A DNA stretch of 44,689 nt. It comes from an uncultured Prevotellaceae bacterium (GTDB taxonomy: Bacteria > Bacteroidota > Bacteroidia > Bacteroidales > Bacteroidaceae). Below, piece by piece: positions 9,500 to 18,400 of this stretch. Made by a program: the position numbers and the translations under genes. The notes beneath the pieces are model-generated. The model saw only the letters and a list, made by a program, of their open reading frames with translations, did not search any database and was not told the DNA's origin. Numbering within the stretch: position 1 is the first letter of the stretch; every line of letters begins with the position of its first letter. The DNA lies in NCBI GenBank assembly GCA_937877605.1, contig CALFJA010000070.1, forward strand, positions 1 to 44,689. Direction: 5' to 3'.

Positions 9500-9533
9500 A
9501 AATCCCCTGTCCGAAAAAGCGGACAGGGGATTT
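9500..9533 (-). terminator. Intrinsic terminator of the sdh operon
   Basis: A perfect 14-bp stem (AAATCCCCTGTCCG at 9500-9513 with its complement at 9520-9533) has a 6-nt loop. On the minus strand it is followed by a T-rich tail (TTTCTTTTG). It begins 27 bp after the sdhB stop codon. Confidence 0.85.
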
Positions 9534-9560
9534 CGAGAGATAGGAATGGCCTTGTAAAGA

Positions 9561-10319
9561 TCAGTCTGCCAGTTTGGCCTTGAGAAACTCTCGGTTCAGT
9601 CGTGCGATGTTGGAGATGCTCTCGTTCTTGGGACATACGGCTTCGCAGGCACGGGTGTTGGTGCAGTTGCCGAATCCCAGTTCGTCCATACGCTTTATCA
9701 TGGCCTTTGCGCGGCGGGCAGCCTCGGGGCGTCCCTGCGGCAGAAGTGCCAACTGCGAAACTTTCGAGCTGACGAAGAGCATGGCCGATCCGTTCTTGCA
9801 GGCAGCCACGCAGGCACCGCAACCGATACAGGTGGCGCAGTCCATGGCCTCGTCGGCGTTCTCCTTGGGTATGAGAATGGCGTTGGCGTCCTGTGCCTGT
9901 CCGGTACGGATGCTGGTGTAGCCGCCGGCCTGGATGATTTTGTCGAAGGCTCCGCGGTCGACCATACAGTCCTTGATGACGGGGAAGCCTGCCGAACGCC
10001 AGGGCTCCACGGTGATGACATCGCCGTCGTTGAAGCGACGCATGTAAAGTTGGCAGGTGGTAGCGCCGCGCTCGGTCTTGCCGTGGGGCGTTCCGTTGAT
10101 ATAGAGGGAGCACATGCCGCAGATGCCCTCGCGGCAGTCGTGGTCGAAAACGAAGGGCTCCTTGCCCTCGTTTATCAGTTCTTCGTTCAGGATATCGAGC
10201 ATCTCGAGGAATGAAGTGTCGTCGGGAATGTTCTTCATCTCGCGCTCTTCAAAATGACCTTTGTCCTTCGGGCCATTCTGCTTCCAGTACTTTACTGTGA
10301 AAGAAAGATTTCGTGACAT
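9561..10319 (-). CDS. sdhB: Fumarate reductase/succinate dehydrogenase iron-sulfur subunit
   Basis: This 252-residue protein carries electrons between the flavoprotein and the membrane cytochrome b of the complex, on the cytoplasmic side. The plant-type [2Fe-2S] ligands are C62, C67, C70 and C89 (DCREGICGMC...C). The C-terminal half has C164-x2-C167-x2-C170-x3-C174 together with C219, C225 and C229, the ligand set for the [4Fe-4S] and [3Fe-4S] clusters in the Wolinella FrdB arrangement. C161 is an additional cysteine. It is the last gene of the sdhC-sdhA-sdhB operon but is separated from sdhA by an inserted S23 gene and ~480 bp, where most Bacteroidales have adjacent genes. In an anaerobe the complex probably runs mainly as a menaquinol:fumarate reductase. 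Could equally be named frdB. Confidence 0.95.
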   Translation of the reverse strand: MSRNLSFTVKYWKQNGPKDKGHFEEREMKNIPDDTSFLEMLDILNEELINEGKEPFVFDHDCREGICGMCSLYINGTPHGKTERGATTCQLYMRRFNDGDVITVEPWRSAGFPVIKDCMVDRGAFDKIIQAGGYTSIRTGQAQDANAILIPKENADEAMDCATCIGCGACVAACKNGSAMLFVSSKVSQLALLPQGRPEAARRAKAMIKRMDELGFGNCTNTRACEAVCPKNESISNIARLNREFLKAKLAD

Positions 10320-10343
10320 GGTTTATATGAGGTTGTTTAGTGG

Positions 10344-10369
10344 TTTTGTTGTTTGGTTGTTTAGGATAT
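10344..10369. repeat. Inverted repeat, left end of S23 cassette
   Basis: This 26-nt segment (core TTGTTTGGTTGTTTAGGATA) is the inverted counterpart of 10761-10786; I count 22 of 26 matching positions. The two copies bracket the four-helix-bundle gene and point inward with GGATAT at the inner edge. Confidence 0.7.
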
Positions 10370-10392
10370 TTGCCTTGAAAGCAACACACATC

Positions 10393-10755
10393 TTACCGTA
10401 ATCTGGTTTTGATTGAACTTATCAGTGCGTTTAACTGCTTCCATATCGCCGTTATGGCAATAGATAGTTGTTCGTGTTGTTCTTGGTTTATATATTTCAA
10501 ATTAAGACTCAATATCAACTGTGTCTCCAATTCAGAGATAGAACCTGAAGCTATTCGCAGGAAATGCAACTTTTCTTTGTCCGTCCCTCTGGCATAACCT
10601 TCGGCTATATTGGAAGGAATTGAAGTTGCTGCTCGGCGTATCTGCGCTACCAATCCGAATTTTTCATCGGCAGGAAAATCTCTGGTGATTATGTATATTG
10701 ATGTAACCATCTCTATACTTTGCTGCCAGACACGCAAATCTTTATGGGTTTCCAT
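10393..10755 (-). CDS. Four helix bundle protein (23S rRNA intervening-sequence / S23 family)
   Basis: The 120-residue product has the family hallmarks: an N-terminal DLRVWQQSIEM helix, RRAATSIPSNIAEGYARG in the middle, and FLRIASGSISELETQL in the third helix. Members form small all-helical pentameric bundles and were first found inside intervening sequences of 23S rRNA; relatives include Avd of diversity-generating retroelements. Molecular function is unresolved and nucleic-acid binding is only suspected. Here the gene lies between sdhA and sdhB, in the same orientation, enclosed by inverted repeats at 10344-10369 and 10761-10786, which suggests it arrived as a small cassette and is now transcribed from the sdh promoter. 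No reverse transcriptase or variable repeat is nearby, so a retroelement role is unlikely. Confidence 0.9.
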   Translation of the reverse strand: METHKDLRVWQQSIEMVTSIYIITRDFPADEKFGLVAQIRRAATSIPSNIAEGYARGTDKEKLHFLRIASGSISELETQLILSLNLKYINQEQHEQLSIAITAIWKQLNALISSIKTRLR

Positions 10756-10760
10756 ACGAT

Positions 10761-10786
10761 ATATCCAAAACGACCAAACGACTAAA
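10761..10786. repeat. Inverted repeat, right end of S23 cassette
   Basis: Inverted partner of 10344-10369 (contains ATATCC...CGACCAAACGACTAAA). It starts only 6 bp before the S23 start codon, so the repeat also forms the 5' untranslated region of that gene. Confidence 0.7.
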
Positions 10787-10803
10787 TTACCAGTTTCCTA
10801 ATT

Positions 10804-12786
10804 TTAATTCTTGTAATTTCTCGTTTGAACTTTGATGGCTTCATACTCGAGCGGTTCCTTGATGAGTTCCGGAGCCTTGCCGTCGGCACCCTGATACTCC
10901 CAGCAACCCACATAGAAGAAGTTCTCGTCGTCGCGCTTTGCCTCGCCTTCCTCGGTCTGGTGCTCCTCGCGGAAGTGACCGCCGCAGGATTCTTCACGGT
11001 GGAGTGCATCGTAGGCAACAAGCTCGCCCATGAGAATGAAGTCGCGAAGGTGGATGGCTTTGTCCAATTCTATGTTCAACCCTTCCTTCGTGCCAGGCAC
11101 GAACAGGTTGGTGTCGAACTCCTTGCGCAGTTCCTTCATAAGCTTGAGACCCTCTTCGAGTCCCTCCTTGGTGCGGCCCATGCCCACATATTCCCACATG
11201 ATATGGCCGAGTTCCTTATGTATGGAGTCCACAGAACGCTTTCCCTGGATGCCCAGCAGCCGGTCCTGTTCAGCCTCAACGGCCTTCTCGGCCTCGGCAA
11301 ACTCGGGCAGGTCGGTACTCAGCCGCGGCCAGATGTCCTGGTCGGCCAGGTAGTTCTGGATGGTGTAGGGCAGCACGAAGTATCCGTCGGCCAGTCCCTG
11401 CATCAGAGCCGAAGCACCCAAGCGGTTGGCACCGTGGTCGGAGAAGTTGCACTCGCCGATGGCAAAGAGTCCGGGAATGGTGGTCATCAGTTCGTAGTCC
11501 ACCCAGATACCTCCCATGGTGTAGTGGATAGCGGGGAAAATCATCATCGGCTTGTAGTACTTCACACCGTTGATTTCGTTGGCCAGGTCGCCCGGGAACA
11601 CATCGGTAATCTCCTCATACATCTCGAAGAGGTTGCCGTAACGCTGCATAATCTGGTCGAGCCCCAGTCGGTTGATACTCTCAGAGAAGTCGAGGAATAC
11701 AGCCAGACCCGTGTTGTTCACGCCGAAACCGGCATCACAGCGCTCCTTGGCGGCGCGGCTGGCAACATCGCGGGGCACCAGGTTGCCGAAAGCCGGGTAG
11801 CGGCGCTCAAGATAATAGTCGCGGTCTTCTTCCGGAATCTCCCATCCTTGCTTGGTGCCGGCCTGCAGTGCCTTGGCGTCCTCCAGCTTCTTGGGCACCC
11901 AGATGCGTCCGTCGTTACGCAGCGACTCTGACATCAGCGTCAGTTTCGATTGCTTGTCGCCGTGCACGGGGATGCAAGTCGGGTGAATCTGCACATACGA
12001 TGGGTTGGCAAAGTAGGCTCCCTTGCGGTAGCACTGCACGGCAGCCGTACAGTTGCAGCCCATGGCGTTGGTCGAGAGGAAGTAGGCATTGCCGTATCCG
12101 CCGGTGGCAATCACCACGGCGTTGGCCGAGAAACGGTGGAGCTTACCCGTGGTAAGATCCTTCGCCACGATGCCGCGTGCACGGCCGTTGACGATGACCA
12201 CATCCTCCATTTCGTAGCGGGTGAAGAGTTTCACCTTACCTTCTTCCACCTGGCGGCTGAGCGACGAGTAGGCACCCAGCAGGAGCTGCTGTCCTGTCTG
12301 TCCCTTGGCATAGAAGGTACGGCTCACCTGTGCGCCTCCGAACGAGCGGTTGGCAAGCATGCCGCCGTACTCGCGTGCAAAGGGAACGCCCTGTGCCACG
12401 CACTGGTCTATGATGTTGTTGCTCACTTCGGCCAGCCTGTATACATTGGCTTCGCGGGCACGGTAGTCACCACCTTTCACGGTGTCGTAGAACAGGCGGT
12501 AGACAGAGTCGCCGTCGTTCTGGTAGTTCTTGGCTGCATTGATACCGCCCTGGGCTGCGATGGAGTGTGCGCGGCGGGGCGAATCCTGGATGCAGAAGTT
12601 GTAAACATTGAACCCCATCTCACCGAGCGAGGCTGCGGCGCTGGCTCCTGCCAGTCCGGTGCCGACGACGATGACATCGAGTTTCAGCTTGTTCTTGGGG
12701 TTCACCAGGCGCTGGTGAGCCTTGTAGTTGGTCCACTTCTCTGCTACTGGACCTTCCGGTATTCTGGAATTGAGTTGTTTTGCCAT
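10804..12786 (-). CDS. sdhA: Fumarate reductase/succinate dehydrogenase flavoprotein subunit
   Basis: The 660-residue catalytic subunit interconverts fumarate and succinate. The Rossmann FAD motif is VVGTGLAGASAA at about 40-51; H74 in RRAHSIAAQGG is the expected covalent FAD attachment site. The substrate region has LVPRDVASRA (active-site Arg) and HYTMGGIWVDYE (conserved His-Thr/Met-Gly-Gly). Near the end EESCGGHFREEH is the usual family motif. Length and motifs fit the Bacteroidota/Wolinella-type enzyme paired with a single diheme cytochrome b. It is second in the operon, 40 bp downstream of sdhC. That spacer contains a short-period repeat. Name frdA would be equally valid, since direction cannot be read from sequence. 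Confidence 0.96.
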   Translation of the reverse strand: MAKQLNSRIPEGPVAEKWTNYKAHQRLVNPKNKLKLDVIVVGTGLAGASAAASLGEMGFNVYNFCIQDSPRRAHSIAAQGGINAAKNYQNDGDSVYRLFYDTVKGGDYRAREANVYRLAEVSNNIIDQCVAQGVPFAREYGGMLANRSFGGAQVSRTFYAKGQTGQQLLLGAYSSLSRQVEEGKVKLFTRYEMEDVVIVNGRARGIVAKDLTTGKLHRFSANAVVIATGGYGNAYFLSTNAMGCNCTAAVQCYRKGAYFANPSYVQIHPTCIPVHGDKQSKLTLMSESLRNDGRIWVPKKLEDAKALQAGTKQGWEIPEEDRDYYLERRYPAFGNLVPRDVASRAAKERCDAGFGVNNTGLAVFLDFSESINRLGLDQIMQRYGNLFEMYEEITDVFPGDLANEINGVKYYKPMMIFPAIHYTMGGIWVDYELMTTIPGLFAIGECNFSDHGANRLGASALMQGLADGYFVLPYTIQNYLADQDIWPRLSTDLPEFAEAEKAVEAEQDRLLGIQGKRSVDSIHKELGHIMWEYVGMGRTKEGLEEGLKLMKELRKEFDTNLFVPGTKEGLNIELDKAIHLRDFILMGELVAYDALHREESCGGHFREEHQTEEGEAKRDDENFFYVGCWEYQGADGKAPELIKEPLEYEAIKVQTRNYKN

Positions 12787-12792
12787 AATCTT

Positions 12793-12822
12793 ATTTGCGA
12801 TTTGCGGATTTACAATTTACGG
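12793..12822. repeat. Short-period degenerate repeat in sdhC-sdhA spacer
   Basis: The whole 40-bp spacer is dominated by ATTTGCG-ATTTGCGG-ATTTACA-ATTTACGG, four units with a 7-8 nt period. Nothing in it resembles a promoter. It may be a slippage product or a remnant of a small repeat family. Confidence 0.5.
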
Positions 12823-12826
12823 TTTA

Positions 12827-13507
12827 TTAGCAACACAGTGAAGGTGCGCACTTGAAAGCAAATGCGAGTACCACCACGAGGAAGCCCAGCATGAGCAGCG
12901 TGGCATAGACGATGCCTATCACCTTCCAGCGGCAGAACCAGGTCTTGCCGTTCCATCCGAGGGTTTGGATGGCGCTCCAGAAGCCGTGTGAGAGGTGGAA
13001 CCAGATGGCAACGATCCAGATAATGTACAGAACAACATAGAGCGGGCATGAGAATGTCTCCTTGATGTAGGCGAAACCGTCGGCCGGCGAGAACTGGGTG
13101 GCCATTCCGGTGAGTTCGGCAAACATCATGTTGTACCAGAAGTTGAAGAGGTGGAGGAGCAGTCCGAGCAGGATGATGATGCCCAGGACGAGCATGTTCT
13201 GGCTGGCCCATTCCACTTTCGCGGGCTTGTCGGTCACAGCATAGCGGCTGTTTCCGCGCGCACGGCGGTTCTGGATGGTCAGCAAGAACGCATAGACAAT
13301 GTGAACGACGGCCAGCGCTGCCAGACCCAGTGTTGCCGCAACGGCATACCAGTTGGCTCCCAGCAGTTCACAAATCATGTTGTAGGCCTCGCCACTGAAC
13401 AGCGCCACGATGTTCATGGCACAGTGGAAGGTCAGGAACAGAATAAGTGCGATGCCCGTTACGGACATCACCACTTTTCTACCAATAGATGAATTGATTA
13501 ACCACAT
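12827..13507 (-). CDS. sdhC: Fumarate reductase/succinate dehydrogenase cytochrome b subunit
   Basis: I start the gene at ATG 13507 (MWLINSSIGRKVVMSVTGIA, 226 residues); the longer frame to 13630 would add 41 non-conserved residues and run into the promoter. Five hydrophobic segments lie at about 13-37, 55-78, 104-126, 153-178 and 195-218, the topology of diheme FrdC/SdhC proteins. Candidate heme ligands are H28, H69, H119, H171 and H174. The protein anchors SdhAB in the inner membrane and exchanges electrons with menaquinone. It is first in the operon and has a strong promoter at 13628-13659, giving a leader of about 115 nt. Confidence 0.93.
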   Translation of the reverse strand: MWLINSSIGRKVVMSVTGIALILFLTFHCAMNIVALFSGEAYNMICELLGANWYAVAATLGLAALAVVHIVYAFLLTIQNRRARGNSRYAVTDKPAKVEWASQNMLVLGIIILLGLLLHLFNFWYNMMFAELTGMATQFSPADGFAYIKETFSCPLYVVLYIIWIVAIWFHLSHGFWSAIQTLGWNGKTWFCRWKVIGIVYATLLMLGFLVVVLAFAFKCAPSLCC

Positions 13508-13627
13508 AATGATTTTGTTTAATGTATTGATTGAAAAATAATATCGCTTAAGGTTACACGGAAGACTGGGCATGCTGTTGCGGGCATCCATCTTTACTAT
13601 TAGGTACGCCCACGCGTTTTTCAGTCG

Positions 13628-13659
13628 CAAAAGTAATCATTTTAATTAGAGTCGGCAAA
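13628..13659 (-). promoter_or_regulatory. Promoter of the sdh operon
   Basis: Minus-strand TTTG (13656-13659), 20-bp spacer, then TACTTTTG (13628-13635): a full match to the Bacteroidota consensus. It is the only good promoter seen upstream of sdhC, so the three subunits and the S23 gene are probably one transcript. Confidence 0.75.
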
Positions 13660-13808
13660 CTATTTGGACGAAAAACACTTTTTTCCCTTTTTGCTGCAAG
13701 GTTGTATGGCATTGGCGGCAGCAGGTTTCCGCACGGCATTGCGGGCGGGGCAAAAATTCGGACAAGAAAAAGTTGCAGAATGCATCGTTCCACAAAAAAA
13801 AGATTTCG

Positions 13809-13816
13809 TAACTTTG
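13809..13816 (+). promoter_or_regulatory. -7 box upstream of the P-loop/CYTH gene
   Basis: TAACTTTG matches the -7 consensus TAnnTTTG and lies 25 bp before the start codon. No TTTG is found at the proper distance upstream, so the -33 box is weak or absent. Confidence 0.5.
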
Positions 13817-13841
13817 TGGTGCAAAAACATCTACTTCTTCC

Positions 13842-14942
13842 ATGAAAGAAATCAAACGAATCGTTCTGACGGGCGGTCCATGCGCTGGCAAGACCACCGC
13901 TCTGGTGCGCATCATCGAGCACTTCTCCAGTCGCGGCTTCAAGGTGTTCACCGTTCCCGAGGTGCCCACCATGTTTACCCAGTCGGGCATGGACTATCTG
14001 ACCAAGAACAAGGAATTTTTCTATGAAGGCGAAAAGGCTACGCTGGAAATCCAGTTGGCCCTGGAGGACAAGTTCCTGCGCATGGCTCAGGCCTGCACCG
14101 AGCCCTGCGTCATTGTCTGCGACCGCGGAACCATGGACATCTCGGCCTACATGCAGCCTGAGCTCTGGGAACAGCTGTGCAAGGATGTGGGCTATACCAC
14201 CCCGCAGTTGCGCGACGACCGCTACGACGCTGTGCTCCACCTGGTGTCGGCAGCCGACGGAGCCGAACAATTCTACACCACCTCCAACAATGCCTCCCGC
14301 AACGAGACGGCCGACGAGGCTGGGCTGGCCATCGCCCGTATGCTCGACAAGAAAGTGATAGGAGCATGGGCCGGGCACTCCCACCTCCGCGTCATCAACA
14401 ACCAGGAGGACTTCAACCGCAAGCTGAACCGCGTGCTCAAGGAGATTTCGCATGTCCTCGGGCTGCCGCAACCCATCGAGGAGGAACGCAAGTACATGGT
14501 GGAAGTGGTCGGCGAGATGCCCGACTGCATCGAGAGCGAAATCACGCAGACCTATCTTACGGCCGAGCCCGGCGCAGAAGTGCGGTTGCGTCGCCGCGGA
14601 TGGCAGGGCAAGTTTGTCAATGTGCTCACCACGAAGAAGAAAATATCCGACACCGAGCAGCTGGAGACCGAGCGCCAGGTGAGCAACAACATCTACCGCT
14701 CGCTGCTGCAACAGGCCGACCCCTACAGGAAGACCATACGGAAAAACCGCAAGAGCTTCATCTGGAAAGGCCAGTATTTCGAGCTGGACACCTATCTGGA
14801 GCCTGTCAAAGGGCTGATGATTCTCGAGACAAAAGGAATTGCCAACCACGAGGATGTGAACTTCCCGCCGTTCATCAAGGTGAAGGAAGACATCACGGGC
14901 AAGACCCAATACTACAACTACAACATCGCGCTGAGGGGCTGA
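13842..14942 (+). CDS. P-loop ATPase (AAA_28/NadR-like) fused to a CYTH triphosphate-binding domain
   Basis: The 366-residue protein has two domains. Residues 1-205 form a P-loop kinase-like domain with Walker A GGPCAGKTT at 11-19 and a CDRGTMDI segment at 93-100. Residues 212-366 look like a CYTH/triphosphate tunnel domain: E213, E215 and K217 form the ExExK signature (EEERK), followed by the basic clusters RLRRRG (248-253) and TTKKK (263-267) and acidic strands ELDTYLE and LETKG. The same order occurs in the eukaryotic TTD14-type proteins. CYTH domains bind or hydrolyse triphosphorylated substrates (polyphosphate, thiamine triphosphate, cAMP precursors), but the substrate here cannot be told. 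It is monocistronic, divergent from sdh, and ends at a terminator at 14979. Confidence 0.85.
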   Translation: MKEIKRIVLTGGPCAGKTTALVRIIEHFSSRGFKVFTVPEVPTMFTQSGMDYLTKNKEFFYEGEKATLEIQLALEDKFLRMAQACTEPCVIVCDRGTMDISAYMQPELWEQLCKDVGYTTPQLRDDRYDAVLHLVSAADGAEQFYTTSNNASRNETADEAGLAIARMLDKKVIGAWAGHSHLRVINNQEDFNRKLNRVLKEISHVLGLPQPIEEERKYMVEVVGEMPDCIESEITQTYLTAEPGAEVRLRRRGWQGKFVNVLTTKKKISDTEQLETERQVSNNIYRSLLQQADPYRKTIRKNRKSFIWKGQYFELDTYLEPVKGLMILETKGIANHEDVNFPPFIKVKEDITGKTQYYNYNIALRG

Positions 14943-14978
14943 CCCCTACCCCATTGCCTTCAGGCGCGAAACAGGCAA

Positions 14979-15011
14979 CGGCTTCTCCCTCAACGGAAGG
15001 AGCCGCTTTTT
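14979..15011 (+). terminator. Intrinsic terminator after the P-loop/CYTH gene
   Basis: Imperfect stem CGGCTTCTCC (14979-14988) with GGAAGGAGCCG (14995-15005), one bulge, then CTTTTT. It starts 36 bp after the stop codon. Confidence 0.65.
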
Positions 15012-15109
15012 CGTGAAATTTCCGATGAAATGGGTAAAAATTGCGCTTTCCCAGGTCGCCAAGCCGACACTTTCGAATCCACCCTTCCCATCAGCCAAAA
15101 ACACCCTCA

Positions 15110-15242
15110 CTTACAGTCGTTTTCCAAAAGCCGCCCAAATGCACGCCGTTTGAGCCCCGTTCGCACTCCGTTTGGGCTGAAAACGGAAGCCGTTTGGAGC
15201 CCAAATGCAACACGCTGAAAATCAATCGGTTGAGAGACTGCC
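15110..15242 (+). repeat. Dispersed palindromic intergenic element, copy B
   Basis: Aligns over its whole length, same orientation, with copy D at 39110-39243. Shared blocks in order are CGTTTTCCAAAAG, CCGTTTGAGCCCC, TTTGGGC, AAACGGA, ATGCAAC and AGAC-GCC. A degenerate hairpin (GGGCTGAAAACGG at 15174-15186 with CCGTTTGGAGCCC at 15190-15202) is visible. The rest of the gene-free interval 14943-15483 holds a terminator, a small 9-bp hairpin at 15314-15338 and a promoter box. Confidence 0.75.
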
Positions 15243-15383
15243 AAACACTACGGTGACAATCCTCCAAAAACAAACGGAAAAATGAACACTTGCACGCGCG
15301 AATTACTCTTCATATTTTGTCTCGCCTGAAGACAAAATTTGAAAAAATAAGGAAAACATGAGGCAGGTTGAAATATAAATGAG

Positions 15384-15391
15384 TATATTTG
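15384..15391 (+). promoter_or_regulatory. -7 box of the second M6 protease
   Basis: TATATTTG matches TAnnTTTG; a -33 TTTG at 19-21 bp is not present. It predicts a leader of about 85 nt before the start codon at 15484. Confidence 0.5.
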
Positions 15392-15483
15392 CACACTTTT
15401 CTCTTTGTTCTAAAGAGAATTTATCCGTGAAAAATTAAAAACCTACATATTTTTTATTCACACTTTAAATCTTAAATCACAAC

Positions 15484-18400
15484 ATGAAAAAAACACTTTA
15501 CTTACTCTTTCTGCTGTGCACCTGGACCATGCTGGTTCATGCCATTCCCGCCAAGCCGGGGCAGAAAAAAGTATTGACACTTGCCAACGGGACAACCATT
15601 CAGGCAACTCTCGTGGGCGACGAGCACGGTCACTTCTATGTTGACGCCAATGGTAAGGCCTACAACCGCGCCAGTGGCAAGGCATTCTACCAGGAAGTTA
15701 ACAGCGGAAACATCATTTCCAAGGCAAAGGTTCGCCGCTCTCAGGTCAACACCAAACGCGTGAAGCGTCTTGGTGCAGCCAAAGTTGGCGAGGTTGGCAG
15801 CTACATCGGCCAGAAGAAAGGCATCGTCATTTTGGTGAACTATACCGATGTGAAGTGGCAATCGTCCAACACCTTGGCGCTGTTCAAGCGTATTGCCAAC
15901 GAAGAGAACTTCTCTTACGGATCGTTCAAAGGCTCCATGTACGACTACTTCAAGGCTCAGAGCGGTGGTCAGTTTGAACTGACCTTCGACGTTGTTGGCC
16001 CCGTGACTGTAGCAAAAAAGCAATCCTACTATGGTGGCAACGACACTTATGGCAACGACGAGCATGCCGCAGAGATGGTTATCGAGGCTTGCAAACTGGC
16101 CGACTCTCAGGTTAATTTCGCCAACTACGACTGGGATGGCGACGGCTATGTAGACCAGGTTTACGTTGTTTATGCCGGTCAGGGCGAAGCCGACGGCGGA
16201 AGCGACGACACCATCTGGCCCCATGCTTACGATTTAGAATCGGCCAACTACTATGGTGACGGTAGCGGTGTGCTCACCCTCGACGGTGTGAAGATTAACA
16301 CCTACGCCTGCGGTTCGGAATTGAACGGCAGCAGCGAGTTGGAAGGCATCGGCACCATGTGCCACGAGTTCTCTCACTGCCTGGGCTACCCCGACTTCTA
16401 CGACATTGACTATTCAGGCGGTCAGGGTATGTACTCTTGGGACTTGATGGACATGGGTTCGTACAACGACGATGGTTATCAGCCAGCAGGCTACACCAGT
16501 TACGAGCGTTGGGTGGCTGGTTGGCAAGAGCCTATCGAACTGACAAACACCACTGCCGTGACAGACATGAAAGGTTTGCAAGACGGCGGTGAGTCGTACA
16601 TCATCTATAACGACAACAACCGAAACGAGTATTTCCTTTTGGAAAACCGTACACAGACCGGTTGGGATGCCAGTCTGCCCGGCGGTGGAATGCTCATCAT
16701 TCACGTTGACTACGATGCAACCGTCTGGAGCAACAACAAACCAAACGACGATGCCAGCCATCAGCGCATGACTTGGGTTCCTGCCGACGGCAGTTACAAT
16801 GCTTCCATTCAGACTTCGGGCAGCTATAAATATGTAACCATCTCCGATGCCAACCTTGCCAAAGACCTTTGGCCACAAAGTGGCAAGACCGTATTTGGTT
16901 CGCAGTCTACCGGCAATACCTTGTCAAAACTGTGGACAGCCAACAGCGAAGGCAGCAACTATCTGAATGTTTCGGTTGAAGACATCACCAAAGATGCCAA
17001 CGGACTCATCTCGTTCAACTTCCAAGGCCAGAGCAATGTGGCAACGCCTACCTTCTCGCCTGCAGCAGGCCGCTACAGCGAACCACAGACCGTAACCATC
17101 ACTTGCTCTGATGCTGATACCGATATCTACTACACACTCGACGGATCTAAACCGACATCGGGCAGCACCGCATATACAGCTCCTTTCGTTGTTTCCGAAA
17201 CAACAACCGTGAAGGCTATCGCTATCAATGGCGAGGGTGAAGAAAGTAATGTAGCAACAGCCAAATACACCATCGTCGACGGTAACCAACTTCTGTACGA
17301 AGGCGTATCTGCTTACAGCGCAGAATCAGATGGTTCTCAGGCCATTGGAACTGATGAATCTGACCTTGACTATGATGGTTGGACCACACTGACAAAGGTC
17401 TACAAGGGCGGTATATCTAATGCCAAGGAAAACGGCGGCTGCCTGAAACTCGGTGCAAACAACGCTGCTGGTTCTGTACAGGCTTCCAACATCGCCCTGA
17501 CAGGAGACGGAACTTTGGTATTCTCGCTGAAGAAATACAATAAAGACACAGGCAAACTGAATCTGACCGTTACCGGCGCTACTGCCGATGTAACCCAGTT
17601 CACTCCGAGTGACACTTGGACAGAATACACCGTAAACCTGACTGGTGGCACCGGCAATGTAAGCATCACACTGGCCACATCGGCAAAGCGTGCTTATATT
17701 GACGAAATTGAATTGCTGAGCAAGTCCGGCTCTTCTACCAAGAAGAATGTAACCATGTCGTTCTCACAGACTGCTGTGCAGGCAACCCTCGGAGAAACAT
17801 TCGTTGCTCCTGTACTGACCATAGATCCTTCTGGATTAGCCGTTACCTACTCAAGCAGCAACACCAATATAGCTACTGTAACCAGCGATGGTCAAGTAAC
17901 TCTGAAGGCTGCAGGTACCGCCACCATCACTGCCAAGTTTGCCGGCAACGACGAATACAACAGTGCACAGGCAAGCTACACGCTGACAGTGATGAATGCC
18001 GGCGGTGAAACAGCCACTACCGTGGAAATCCCCTACGAGAACACCCTGCTGGGCAGTCATAATGATTTCACCATCGAAGATGTTTCCACAGGCGGTCTGG
18101 AAGCTGTATGGAAAGACAATGCCAGCTATGGCATGACGGCCAACGGATACAAGTGCACCGGCGACATCGAAAGCTGGTTCATTAGCCCTGTATTCAACGG
18201 CACAAATGCTACCAGCCCGAAACTGACTTTGTCTCACGGAATCAACTACTTTGCCAGCGTTGATGCTGCCAAGAGCGAAACCGGCGTTTATATCCGCGAA
18301 GAAGGCGCATCCAACTGGACCGCTCTCACGGTTGAATATCCTGCTTCCCTGAGCAACACCTTCCTGGAGGGTGTAGAAGTAGACCTGTCTGCCTATGCCG

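Noticed and set aside
10393..10755. S23 protein as an Avd component of a diversity-generating retroelement
   Set aside because: No reverse transcriptase, template or variable repeat found in the window.
13508..13630. 41-codon extension of sdhC
   Set aside because: Not conserved, not membrane-like, and overlaps the sdh promoter.
13554..14909. 451-codon minus-strand ORF opposite the P-loop/CYTH gene
   Set aside because: Antisense shadow; the plus-strand gene has clear Walker A and CYTH motifs.
15314..15338. 9-bp hairpin ATTTTGTCT/AGACAAAAT as terminator
   Set aside because: No T run and no gene ending nearby; may be incidental in an A/T-rich leader region.
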